Made by a program: the position numbers and the translations under genes. A stretch of DNA of 64,000 nt from Sanghuangporus weigelae (Eukaryota; Basidiomycota; Agaricomycetes; Hymenochaetales; Hymenochaetaceae): positions 1,116,001 to 1,180,000 of the forward strand of contig CP137324.1 in NCBI GenBank assembly GCA_033182465.1. The letters are read 5' to 3'. The notes under the pieces are model-generated. The model was not told where the DNA came from and searched no databases. It worked only from the letters and a program-made list of their open reading frames with translations. This document shows, piece after piece, positions 31,856 to 45,207 of this stretch (positions are counted from its first letter, which is position 1; each line of letters starts with the position of its first letter).

Positions 31856-34800
31856 ATGGCTTCAATAACACCAACAGCGCACGCCACGCCAAACGTACAC
31901 TCTCAAGTCAGACGTGCATCGTCGCACCCGTCTCTTCCAATAACGACGACCACGAACGGCAGCAAGTTCAAGTTGACCTCCCCGCCTCACTCCCGCTCTT
32001 CCACCTCGGAGCTCGGAAATATCCCGGGCACTTATCCGCGCGACCCGCGCATTGCGCTTGAGCATCTGAACGACAAAACCGAGAGGACCGGTATGGAGTC
32101 TACTGCTGCGAACAACGGGACCATACTCGATGCTGCCCGGGAAGACTGGCGCTATGCAGTCGACGTAGCGTCTCAGTACCTGCCTGGCACCGTCGTCGGT
32201 GCTGCATTCGGCTACGCCTTCCGTACGTAATGTTCTCTCTGAATCGGGGGTTGTTCTAATTGGGGGTTGTGTATTTATAATAGCATTCGGGACCACGAAT
32301 CCCGAAGAGGCCGAGACCGAGAAGAAGCTTCAGGCCGGCGGAGTTGGTCAGCAAGCTCCATTCGCCGTCGGGGGTATCGTATCTGATTTTGGTATGTATT
32401 TAAATTTAACGCTCAATTTTGCCGTTGCTTATTTTTAATCGCCAGACCCTCGCGCGCCACACTCCGAGTCCAGTTCGAACAAGCACGCCCCCGCATCAAA
32501 GGTAAAGAAAGACGACGATGTGCAAGAGGTTTCTCCCAGACAGCCTCAATCTCAGTCTTCCGACTTGAGAAAGAAGGCTATTGAAACTGCTGCGCTCGGC
32601 GCGGGCGTAGGCACTCTCGGTGGTGCGGCGTACGAGTCCTCACGTTCGTCGGCTCAGCCGTCTAGCAAGGTCAACCCAACTTCCAAGGACTTTTCACCTG
32701 CTTCGTCCGAAAGCGCTACTCTTCCGGAGCAGAGTGCGAAGGAGCATCCTGCGTTCGCAACGTACGCACCTGCACCTGTTATAACGGACACCTCCTCCGA
32801 GGATACCGCAAAGTCAACTGCTAGCGCGAGTAGCGGCCCATCTGCATCGTCAACTTCAACTTCAATCTGGGACGAACGAGGAAGGAGCGATACTCAGAAG
32901 GCTTTGCATCCTCATCGGGCTAGCGGGACTGACAAGAATGGTGCGGATAGGAAGAAAGCGATCCAGGCAGCTGCGCTCGGAGCTGGGATCGGCACGGTCG
33001 GAGGCGCGACATACGCGCATTCGCATTCGCATTCGCCGAAGGATGCTGCCGACCAAGTCTCGCCCACCGGCACTGCTCAGCCGCAAGTTTCAGGCGGCAA
33101 GTCGGAAGAATTTCCTGTCAAGGATTCTGAGAAATCGCGCGGAGGCGATGCGGTTGCCGCTACTTCAGACGGCAAACTTTCAGAGGACCAGCCAGCTTTT
33201 GTCTCATACGCACCCGCACCCGTCATCACCGAGGATTACACCCCCGATGTCCCCGAAGACGACGACGAGGAAGTCCCACCTACGTCGTCAGTTCGTGACG
33301 AAAAGGCCACTCCTAGCAACGCTCAGAAATCAGTAGAGAAGGATGACCCGGACTTGCCCAGCGACTCGAGAGCAAAGAAAGGTGTTGAAGGTGCAGCGTT
33401 AGGAGCGGGCGCCGGAGCTCTGGGTGGTGCTGCGTATCAGCATTCGCGGAAGAATGACAAACCAAAGGGTATGTAGAGCTTTCGTGTTCACGTTCAGTCA
33501 TTAATTCCAGTGGATATCTCTAGGGGACGTCGCTGTTGCGCCTGCGGGTTACGCAGAGACGAAAGATGAGACGAAACCGACAGCGAAGGAGGTTTCTGTC
33601 GAACCGGAAACGCGTTCTCATAAGACTCGAGATACGCAAAAGTCCGCAGACCAGGATGTTTCGAGGAGTGACGACGCAAAGGAGAAGAAACGCGCTGAAG
33701 GTGCCGCCGTCGGAGCGGGAGCCGGTCTGCTGGGCGGTGCAGCGTACGCGCACTCGCGTAGATCCGATCAAGACCCATCCGTCGATTCCTCTACTTCAAT
33801 TTCTTCTCCAACGGCGCATTTCAAGGAAAGGCCTTCATCTCCCACTGCGGCTACGGATTCTCAGGCTCAACCGGCATCCAAGTCTGCTGTACCAAGCACG
33901 GACACGTCTGGGTCCAAAGATACTCAAAAGGCCCCCAGCCAATCCGACTCCGCAGTTAAGAAAGGAGCTGAAGGCGCCGCTGTTGGCACGGGAGCTGCTC
34001 AGGCTTCTTCCAAGACGTCTGGATCCGAGCCGTCTCAAAGGCAGATTAACCCTGAAGCTGAGGGAAAAGACTCGACCGCCCCTCAAGATTCGAAGTCTAA
34101 GAAAGGGTTCTGGGTCGCTGCACTTGGAGCAAGCGCAGGCGTTTTGGGCAGCGCTGCATTGCATTATTCGCGTAAGAATGGAGAGGATGATTCTGGCAGC
34201 AGGGCGACAGAGGGTTCGCCGGTTTCTCAGTCCAAGGCGAGCACCGACCAGTCGCCTGGTGCGGGTGGGGACAAAGACACGAAGTCAGCTGACAAGAAAG
34301 GCATCGCTGCTGCTGCAGCCACGGGTGCCGGGGTAGGCGCTATCGGTACTGGGCTCGCCTCTGACAAGAAATCCGAGACAGATCGGATCGCGGAGAATAG
34401 AAAGAAAGAGGCCGAGAAGCGCGAGAAGGACAGCGTCGCCGCTTCTTCCTCTGACAAGAGAGGTGCGACGAGGAAGGAAGATAAGCGTGACGCGAAGGAG
34501 GCGGAGAAGCAGCATCAGGCTGCGAAGCGGGAGAAGGAGGTGAAGAAGCACGAAAGGGATGTTACAGCTTCTAGTGGCAACAAACATGCGAAGCGTGCGG
34601 AGGGAACGACGGAAGTGACGCAGCCGCAGCAGGACGAGATCGTGCGCGAGGATGCGAAGAGCAAGGATCAGAGTAAGGGATCAGCAGCCGGCGCCGCGGG
34701 AGGTGCTGCTCTCGGAGCTGGAACAGGACTCGCCGCAAATTCGCTCAGAGAGACTAAGAAACACCAGCCGTCGGACGAACTCACCTCCACCGCATCTCAT

Positions 34801-35352
34801 CAAGCCGGCACCGACTCAGACAAATTCTCACGACACCAGGCTCATCCATCCATCAAAGCCGCTTCGAACCCACCACACCGCCCAGGTCCGATCGCACACG
34901 GCGCAGCCGGACCCTTCGACGTCCCCAAGTCGGGCGCAGACAGCGACTTCCCGCTCCCCTCTGCCGACGCGAGCTCGACGGACGTCGCCCCCAAGGCCGT
35001 GGATATCGACGGATCTGGCAAGCCTTCCGCGACTGACGAGAACAAGTCCGATTGGAAGGCTCATTCAAAATCTGAGAGGAAGACAGCAAACACTGCTGCT
35101 GGGGTCGTCACAGCCGGAAGTGCCGCCGGCCAACCTGGCGGCAAGTCGCGTTATCACGGTTCGGAAGGTATCCAGGAGAAGCATGAAGGCGGCGTGTTGA
35201 GGTCCAGTACGATTGAACGGATGAGGAATGCGAGCGGAGACGGTAGTAATGGAAGTGGGAATGGAAACGGAAATGGACATGGGAAGAAGGAAGGATTCGT
35301 CAAACATATCGTCGAGAAGGTGAAGGACAAGTTGCACCATCATGACAAGTAA
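31856..35352 (+). CDS. Low-complexity protein with eight glycine-zipper repeats
   Basis: I do not recognise the family. From ATG at 31856 a Ser/Thr-rich N-terminus leads to YLPGTVVGAAFGYAF, then after an intron PFGTTNPEEAETEKKLQAGG. Introns also fall at about 32390-32445 and 33473-33522. A Lys-Lys-led hydrophobic unit then recurs: KKAIETAALGAGVGTLGGAA near 32570, KKAIQAAALGAGIGTVGGAT near 32955, KKGVEGAALGAGAGALGGAA near 33375, KKRAEGAAVGAGAGLLGGAA near 33687, a shortened one near 33957, KKGFWVAALGASAGVLGSAA near 34099, a divergent one near 34297 and GAAGGAALGAGTGLAANS near 34690. Most are followed by Tyr and His/Ser/Arg residues (AYxHSR). The GxxxG spacing would form glycine zippers able to insert into or bind membranes. 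Linkers are acidic, Ser/Lys/Asp-rich and disordered, and two share PAFxxYAPAPVIT. The Lys/Glu/Arg-rich C-terminus ends KEGFVKHIVEKVKDKLHHHD. Confidence 0.8.
32560..34755 (+). repeat. Eight dispersed glycine-zipper coding repeats
   Basis: Units of about 27 codons at roughly 32566-32650, 32955-33040, 33371-33450, 33680-33760, 33954-34012 (short), 34096-34180, 34290-34370 and 34675-34750. Consensus KK(A/G)xEGAALGAGxGxLGGAAY. Identity is highest among units 1-4, and units 5, 7 and 8 have drifted. Spacing is irregular (200-400 nt), so they have spread apart by linker growth and are not a simple satellite. Confidence 0.8.
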
Positions 35353-35578
35353 TTTCTCTCGAGGTGAAAAGGTGCTCTTCCCGAAAAGTAGCTTAGTGTT
35401 TGTTTCACAGCGATTCTGTAATTGTATCTCGTTTTATTTTATTCAGTAATTAAATGCTTATCTACAACAGTTAAAATGATATATAATTTGCTAGGCGTAT
35501 TTAACAAGAGTTGTGTGCAAACAAGAGATTTTAGAGATGATACACTATATCCGAGCTAGATTAGAAAACTTAAATACT

Positions 35579-36162
35579 CTACGCCTGATCAGAAGTATTC
35601 GTCTTGACCCTCCTCACGAGGTTCCTTCCCCTCCTCCTCGGCTTAGGCCGGGGCTTCTTCCCCTCCGCCTGCAGAGCCTGCGACTCTTCCTTGAGCACAC
35701 CATCCTCACCTACATCCGCATCCATCGCGTTCACATCCGCACCCCCATTCCCAGAAATAAGACTGAACAACCTCCGCTCCTCAGCCCTCTGGCTCGGATC
35801 CTCGTACGTCACGCGCATGCTCTCCTCGGCTGCCGCGTCACTCGCGTTGCGGTTGAACAGCTCCGTGGGCGACTCGGCGAAGTGGCCGGAGCTCAGCGTG
35901 AAGTCGAATGGATAGGCGGACCCGGACCCACCACCGGTGCCTGAAAGCATCGACGACGTCCGCCCGAGGACCTCCAAGCTCGTCGTGCGGGAGAACGAGC
36001 GCGCGGAACAGGCGCCGGACCCGCCGTCCGCAGCACCCTGCCGCGATTTCGTACGCGGAGGTGGTTTCGAGCGTTTTGACGCTCGCGTAGTCAGAACCGG
36101 CTGCTGCTGCTGTTGCTGCTGTTGCGTTGCAGGCGCCTTATCTTGGCTGTCACCCTCCGCGT

Positions 36163-36193
<31 letters not shown>

Positions 36194-39085
36194 ATTGTCG
36201 TCTGAGGAGGGTCGTTTTCCCAAGAGCGAGGCGATGGCGTCTTTGAGAACGCTGGCGCTCTCGCCGCTGAGCGTGCTCGTGCTTGCGGTAGCTGGAACTG
36301 ACGATGGCGAGATAGTCCGTGCCGCTGTTGCTGCTGATACTTCCTGTTGTTCCTTCAGAGTATTTTTGGATGGCATTCGCATCGGTGACGGCGTTGCGCT
36401 TGACGGTACGCGCTCCATTACCATGCTCTTTGATTTACTCGGTGAGGTGAAGGGAGAAACCGAGGGTCGCGTCGATAGCATGCTTTCTCCCAAAGTAGTA
36501 TGTCTGCGGACCGGGGAGGGGGTCGTCGGAACTGTGTCGGGAGGAGACGAAGTTGGTGGATTCGCCGGAGCAGGTTCCGAAAGAAGCGCGCTAGCTGTCC
36601 AATCGTCCGAAGAGACTTGTCGGGCAACATCAAGAGATGACGAATTCGAAGATTGCGATTTGTTTGAGCTTTTCGCAAAGCCTTTGCTCTTCGAGGAACC
36701 CTGGACAAACTCGCTGTTCGTTATGTCCGCCATCATCCCACCCTCGGGAGAGCTCTTTGCAGGAGCAGCAGAAGAACCATCAGCTGTAACTAGATAGTTG
36801 TCGACGTCATGTATTTTGCCGGACTTCACGGTGTCAAATAGCCATTGCAGGCTCAGAACAGGAATTCCCCATTCTAGCGCTTTCATAAACTTCGGACCAG
36901 AGCCGCAAGGACAAATGAGGTGCGTATTTCGCCGTGAGAGTTGGTCAGTAACAGTTGCACCTGTTCAATTTGAGACATTTATAAACGGGAAGAGTTATAG
37001 ATGATATCAACACGAACCGATTGCTTTGAGAAGCCGGACAGAAGGCATCTTCTCTGATGGTATTAAACCAGATATGTGAACCATAAGTTTATCGGCACCT
37101 TCAAAGACGATCAGCTGAATTCTATACCCCGACATTGCAACGCACCTGGAAGTGGCGTAGGAATCCGGAGAGGAACGAACGCAGGGTGTTCGTCCCCAGC
37201 ACATATTCTTTCCTCAAACATGCACTGTTCGATCCAGCATTCTGTTCGAAATTTCTGGCGCTCTGTTTGACTCGGCTCATTACGGTAGAATATGCTTCCG
37301 CTATGTATTCTGTCAGACAGTCCGAGCGAGAATGATGCTGTGGAAGACCTACCTCACGAGGCGAACAACTATGAAATCAACCTCAGTATCGGCATCGACA
37401 ATCACAGTACCGCCCCGAAGCTCAAGTGCTTCCGTCAGTTTCGTTCCACTTGCCTCTCCTAAAGCTCGAAATCTGAGTCCAGCAAATAGAATCCGTTCCC
37501 CTTCTGGGATCTGGTTACGGTCCTGCAGAGCAAGTGAGCCTGAAATTGTTGCAGGAACCTGCCGGTTTTCCGTAGCCGCCGCAGGAGTCGACAGCACGCG
37601 CTGAAATGCAGATTTTGTGGCGTCAGGTTCTGCTGTCTTCGCCGCGAATGACTTGGTTCGTTTAAAAGCCGCGTTCAGAGAGCTCTTCGTCCTCGACGAG
37701 GTTGCAAGTTCATCATGATTGTGGGATGAGGGAGAAAGCGGTATCTGAGAGCCCTCTCTTGAGAGAAAACTTGATTTACTGGGACTCCGTAACAACTTTC
37801 CATCTTTCATTTCAAAACCCCTCTTCTTTAGCGCACTTTCCCAGAGAAGAGCGGCCGCTTCAGGCATGCGTTTGACGTTGGCAGTCTCTTCCGCATCCGC
37901 GTTGGCATCGAATTGAGAAGAGGGGGTTGGAGCACGTTGTTTACTTTGTTCGGCTGTTGAGGTTATCGGTAAGACAAGCGGAGAAGCTACCCGAAGAAAT
38001 ATGGTCAAGATCGTAAACAGGCGAAGGAAGATGAGAACTTACGTTCCCGTCTTATTCTGCGCGGAGGACGAGGTCCAGTTGCTAGATAACTCCTTTCATC
38101 AAGGATACCTATAGACAAGTGAGTTTAGGAAGATTCTTTGGTGGCAGCACGAACCTTTGAACTCTAAGCAATCCCAAAACCAGTCTTCCCAAACAAGATG
38201 CACCTTTTTAGCTCGAGTATCGTTGTATTTCATAGCATATTGCATTTTTGGCGTGAGACCCATCTGGTCCGTATTTTCTCCTCTATCCGGACCGCATAGA
38301 AGATGTGTCAGCTCCATGCCTTTGCTGAACGTCTCAATAAATGCGCCTCCATTCTTTTCGAGCTGCTTCTGGATTTGTTTTCTCCTTTCGATATCGTTGA
38401 TTGCTGTCATGCATAAGTTCACGGACTTAAAGGTCGGAAATCGATGCATAACTGCAATCTTTCCATGAGTAGGTCATGAGCAAATAACGAACAGGAAACT
38501 TAATTTTTAACCGCATACCTTCTCTACATCAATACTTTCTCCGTTGATCCATTTTTCGTAAATGTCAGATATCCAGGATGGTTGTAATATCGGAATCCCG
38601 TGCTCCACGCAGTACTGGCGAAAAGTGAGTTCTGTGAGACAAGCATGAGGTGGTTACAGACGCACGTTATATTTCGGAGTGCCAGGGCTTTCGCAGACGA
38701 GATGCGTGACGCGATCCGTTAGGTTTGACGATGTCTGAGCTCCCAGCTGTACTGCTTGTTGATACAAATTGACCTGCAAACCGACCAAGTAGTTAGCCAC
38801 GTTACATATATTCTACGTGGCCATTACCTTGTCGCTAAGGCCAGATCCACAGATGACCACTCCGACGAGTGGTTTCTTACAGCTTCGCAGAATCTCCGTC
38901 GAGTCAACATCGTCTTGAATTGACGAATGTAGTCGGGTTAACTGCGTGGATGGCTCGCCCGACTTGCTTGACTTGGTTGGCGCGGCTGGGCGTAGTTTCA
39001 CGCCTGGCACCTTTTAAGATATGAGCTGCATTCAACAAGAAATGATATGGCCGCATACTTTGGTTGACCCGTGTCCTTTCCGCAT
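35579..39085 (-). CDS. TopBP1/Dpb11/Cut5-type BRCT protein
   Basis: A scaffold for replication initiation and checkpoint signalling that binds phosphorylated partners. The start is ATG at 39085: MRKGHGSTK, then an intron, then VPGVKLRPAAPTKSSK. Four BRCT domains can be read: first KPLVGVVICGSGLSDK with THLVCESPGTPKYN and GIPILQPSWISDIYEKW; second FKSVNLCMTAINDIERRKQI with THLLCGPDRG and KVHLVWEDWFWDCLEFKG; third ILFAGLRFRALGEASGTKL with RGGTVIVDADTEVDFIVV; fourth LIVFEGADKLMVHISGLIP with THLICPCGSGPKFMKALEWG and SLQWLFDTVKSG. Two pairs of BRCTs match Dpb11 of yeast and Rad4/Cut5 of fission yeast. The C-terminal part from about 36800 is disordered, with a poly-Gln run, an Asn/Ser repeat and a basic end (KPRPKPRRRGRNLVRRVK). 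About ten introns. Confidence 0.92.
36102..36197. repeat. Two microsatellites coding poly-Gln and Asn-Ser repeats
   Basis: CTG/TTG triplets at 36102-36126 encode eight Gln on the minus strand, and GTTGCT hexamers around 36162-36193 encode an (SN)n run. Both lie in the disordered tail of the BRCT protein and are likely to vary between strains. Confidence 0.8.
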
Positions 39086-39348
39086 GGTCTACGCTTGTGT
39101 CGTAATGAACGGAAAGCGCTCTTGACTTGAAGCCAAACCATCTCGCGAAGACGCGCTTGGCACCGCAATTCAGGGCCGGTCATTACGCTCCTCATTTTCA
39201 CGTGCACCTTTCGTGGCTACGCGTGACGGCTTCGCGAGTCGTCTCGTCTGTTACTGATCTCTTCCGCATCTAAGATATCCTCGGCTCGGTCAATTAAACT
39301 CACTTAGTAAAAGTCAAAATCAGTAGATTGTATTTTGTATTCCTACTG

Positions 39349-42033
<2,685 letters not shown>

Positions 42034-42180
42034 GTTCGTTTAAGGGTGCCGCGGCCAACAAAAAATAATGTTTAGAGCGTACGCGTCGATCCTTCAGATC
42101 CAAACCAGGTAATACTCACGGTCATGCCGAATCTCGGTCATTCTGTCATCTTTCGCCACGACGACCCACAACGTCGAAAA

Positions 42181-42540
42181 ATGGGTTGGCTACCTTGGTC
42201 GAGCAGTAAAGGCTCAGAGCCCAAGCCACCGGCTCGCCAGGATCGTAAAAAATGCTGGAAAAGCCGAGATGCGTACTTCGCCTGTCTCGACGCGGCTGGG
42301 ATGATCAAACCTGGTGACGAAGCATCAGGGACATGTGCGAAGGAACTCAAGGTGTATGAAGGAAGTTGTGCTAAAAGTTGGGTACGTCGCAGATGTATGG
42401 CTAATTTTTCTGTGCGGCAGCTTACTTAGTAACTTAAGGTTGAGTACTTTAATCAGAGGAGAGTGCTTAACGAGCAACAAAAGGAGCAGCTTGCTACGGT
42501 GAATGCTCAGGCGGAGGAGGCGCGAAGGAAAGGGCGGTGA
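42181..42540 (+). CDS. COA6: Cytochrome c oxidase assembly factor Coa6
   Basis: A small twin-cysteine protein of the mitochondrial intermembrane space that helps deliver copper to Cox2. From ATG 42181 it reads MGWLPWSSSKGSEPKPPARQ, then RKKCWKSRDAYFACLDAAGM and GTCAKELKVYEGSCAKSW, so the cysteines form Cx9C and Cx10C pairs as in Coa6. An intron near 42380-42436 joins VEYFNQRRVLNEQQKEQLAT, and the stop is TGA at 42538-42540. An in-frame ATG at 42124 would add 19 residues (MPNLGHSVIFRHDD); I prefer the shorter form because MGW is the usual start of the family. The gene is divergent from Rix7 with only about 90-150 nt between starts. Confidence 0.93.
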
Positions 42541-42888
42541 CGAAAGACCTGAATCGGATTGAGTGAGCCTATCTACTACTACTTCCGAATTCACTATGTT
42601 CATTCTACACCGACTTTCCAGTCTGTGCTCCGTGATTTCCAGCAAACTTCATCGAAACACCTCATTGCATTTACATAATTCTACTGTACAACTTTGCTAC
42701 CAGAGTCAAGTCTCTATTTTACTGATTACAGACTATGACCGCCCTTAACGTCTTTAGGTGCGCAATGAGAAAAATAGTGTCCGGTGTGGTACGGCCTCCC
42801 AAAGTCTAAATCTACACTCTCAAGTCCATAGTGGAACACAAAAGCAAAGGTGTCAGAGAAAACATTCAATTGGCCGCTCGACAGCTCC
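42541..42888. other. Intergenic between convergent genes
   Basis: About 350 nt, the 3' ends of COA6 (plus) and the membrane glycoprotein gene (minus). No feature seen. Confidence 0.4.
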
Positions 42889-44684
42889 TCAGCTCCTGTT
42901 GCGCATAGATGCAGGATACGGAGGAAGCGATCTCCTGTCTTGATCTCCTGACGCCTCGCCTGTCCTCGTAACACTGTCTACCTGTCGAGCAATGAGCAAA
43001 AGGAGTCTTTCTACGGTCGACAAGGAAATAGATGAGACGGTGGGTCGGGCGCCTGTGCTATCTGGAAGAACAATTCTAAGTGGCTCTGAAATCAATCAAT
43101 CAGTACGTTCAAGTGAGATTCTGTCGCCTGTTGTCTTACCATCTTGATTCAATTCCAGCGATGAAGAATCCTTTGATCCAGCTCTACTTATAGTGTTGCT
43201 CGTTTCCTAGATACCAACCGGATCAGTCAGCTACTTTGAACCATTGTCCCTCTCAGAACCCTTACTTCAGTGCTAACTTCAAACGGAGTTACTGCATTTG
43301 GCCCCGACGTAGAAATTTTTCGCCTTTTCATCAAGATTATAATAAGTGCTGCAAGAATAACGACGCCAGCGATTGATCCAACAATTGCGCCGATGAGGGC
43401 TGCCCTGTGACTACGGGCAGTACTGCTCCTTGATATGCGTATTCCATTAGTAAGAAGGTTGCCGAACTGACATAATAACAGTAACGCACGACGTCCACGC
43501 CGATGATATCCCATTGGTCGAGTTGAATGCAAAAACTTGAACTCGGGATACACAAAGGGTAGTCTCGCCATTTCCCAAATTTGTGAGATGCAGTGTGGTT
43601 GTATTACTTTCACTGAGCCCGTCCTTGTAGAACAGGACTGTCTCATTGATCGGAGTGCTCGAACTCGCATTTACGACATGAACGTCGTTTCCTTGCATCT
43701 GTGAGTAAACGGGAAATTATCCAGGGCGATGAGCCCGCATTTATCAAAATATGGTGAAGGGACAAGATGCGCTCACAACCGAGAAAAAGCCGCTGCTCGC
43801 ATTCACTGGACCGTAAATAGCAACCGCTCTACCTCGGACAGAGAAAGACATATTATCCCCTGGGGAGTTTGTTGCTCGCACTGTCACGTTTGGATTCGAG
43901 CTGAGAGGGAACCGATTATTCTGGCTCTTCCTATGCCATGTTCCGTGAGCCTTCATCACGTCATCATCACTGTGCATTGAGATTTCTGGATAACGACTCC
44001 TGAGTCCAATGGTAAGTATCCCCGATAGTTTCTTTAATTGTTTACTCGCCTGCCTAACACATTCGAAGTCACTGTGGCATAATCAAATTGAAGAACTTGG
44101 TTTTCAGAGGCGCTTAGGACATTTAAGTATACTTGGTATTCGCGTAGCTCAGAGCAGTCGGACTGGAATAGTGTATTCTCGCCGCTGGATGGCAGAGAGA
44201 CATTTTGACCATCGAGATATGCCTCATATAATGCGTTGCTTGAGCCAAATAAAGTGACTCCAGTACCTTTGAAAACATCACATTAAGCGTAGCTCAGATA
44301 TCACAGACCTAGAGAGAGACGGACCGTAGAACGTGAATGAAAGGCTTGCATTTACCATTCTTGTGATGTGGTGAGTCGAACCAGTTTTGGCATTGTGCAT
44401 GATTATCCAACCCTTGGAAACATCTGATTCGTCACCTGTGAAGCATGAATAAGGTGGAGATAACGGAAGATGTCAAAGATAGACTCACTGGGGGGAGAAT
44501 ACTGGAACATAGGACTAGTATCATCCAAAGTGAAGTTGTACTGGACAACAGTGAAGACCATCTTGTACCAGCCAGTGGTGCAGCAACACCATCCCAACTG
44601 ATTCTTCTTATACGTTTGGCTCAGCCCACCGAAAGAAAGGTTCCACACAAAGCACCTGTTATTGGCTCTCAGGTTACTAAGCAT
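42889..44684 (-). CDS. Single-pass membrane glycoprotein of agaricomycete type (start uncertain)
   Basis: Minus-strand gene in many short exons. The 5' part includes FTVVQYNFTLDDTSPMFQYS, DESDVSKGWIIMHNAKTGS and LFGSSNALYEAYLDGQNVSL, then PLSSNPNVTVRATNSPGDNM with VRGRAVAIYGPVNASSGFFS, and GNDVHVVNASSSTPINETVL with HLTNLGNGETTLCVSRVQVF. These are beta-strand-rich, N-glycosylation-rich extracellular modules. A Ser/Arg stretch follows, then the transmembrane helix AALIGAIVGSIAGVVILAAL followed by KRRK. The cytoplasmic tail is Ser-rich and basic, TGA at 42889. Two beta modules, one helix and a Ser-rich tail recur in many agaricomycete membrane proteins of unknown role. I could not find the signal peptide exon; 44684 marks the end of the readable frame, not a proven start. 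Confidence 0.65.
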
Positions 44685-45207
44685 CTCGATGATTTGTTGC
44701 CAGTTACTGGGTTTCAGAAATGCGCGACGATAATTTCTTGAAAGATCCAGATCCGGCTCCTCGGACAGATGCGAGTTCTGCAGTACGTAAAATAGCGCTC
44801 AGTTCACCGGCCTAGTTTCAAAGCTCTGCAGATCTATAGTGAACCTCAGAGGGGTAACTGAACTGAACAGCAAGTCTGACTCGGATTTCGAATCAAGATG
44901 AGAAGCGGGAATTCATTTTGATAGTATCGGTCAGATTCGGTCTGGGATGCCTTCTGTGCATTGGTCGTAGATGAGCAGCACATTGAACACTATTTCTGGT
45001 TTCCGACTCAAGGATTGCGTTCGTGGGACGTGAGGAACGGGAATTCGACTGAAATTGCTGAAAAATCGGAAGTTTGATGGAAATTTAAAGCACGTGACCC
45101 ACGGATGAACGTCACCATGACAAGCTTGCCATTCGACCGATCATACCAAGAGACACGATGTTCTGAACTATAGGGAACATTCAAAAGTTCATCATCCATG
45201 GATTGGG
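44685..45207. other. Divergent intergenic region
   Basis: About 520 nt between the membrane glycoprotein (minus) and the TBC gene (plus). It probably contains the missing signal-peptide exon of the former. CACGTGAC occurs at about 45092-45099. No gene seen. Confidence 0.35.

Noticed and set aside
33536-34336. Plus-strand Arg-rich open frame overlapping the glycine-zipper gene
   Set aside because: Alternative frame of a repetitive GC-rich coding region; the glycine-zipper frame has the conserved repeats.
36102-36126. CTG repeat as a possible tRNA, array or CRISPR-like repeat
   Set aside because: It is a coding microsatellite (poly-Gln), with no spacers.
35937-36797. Plus-strand open frame of 286 codons with a poly-Cys and poly-Leu run
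   Set aside because: Shadow of the poly-Gln and Asn/Ser tail of the BRCT protein on the minus strand.
44445-44741. Plus-strand open frame antisense to the membrane glycoprotein
   Set aside because: No motif; the minus strand carries the beta-strand and glycosylation pattern of the gene.
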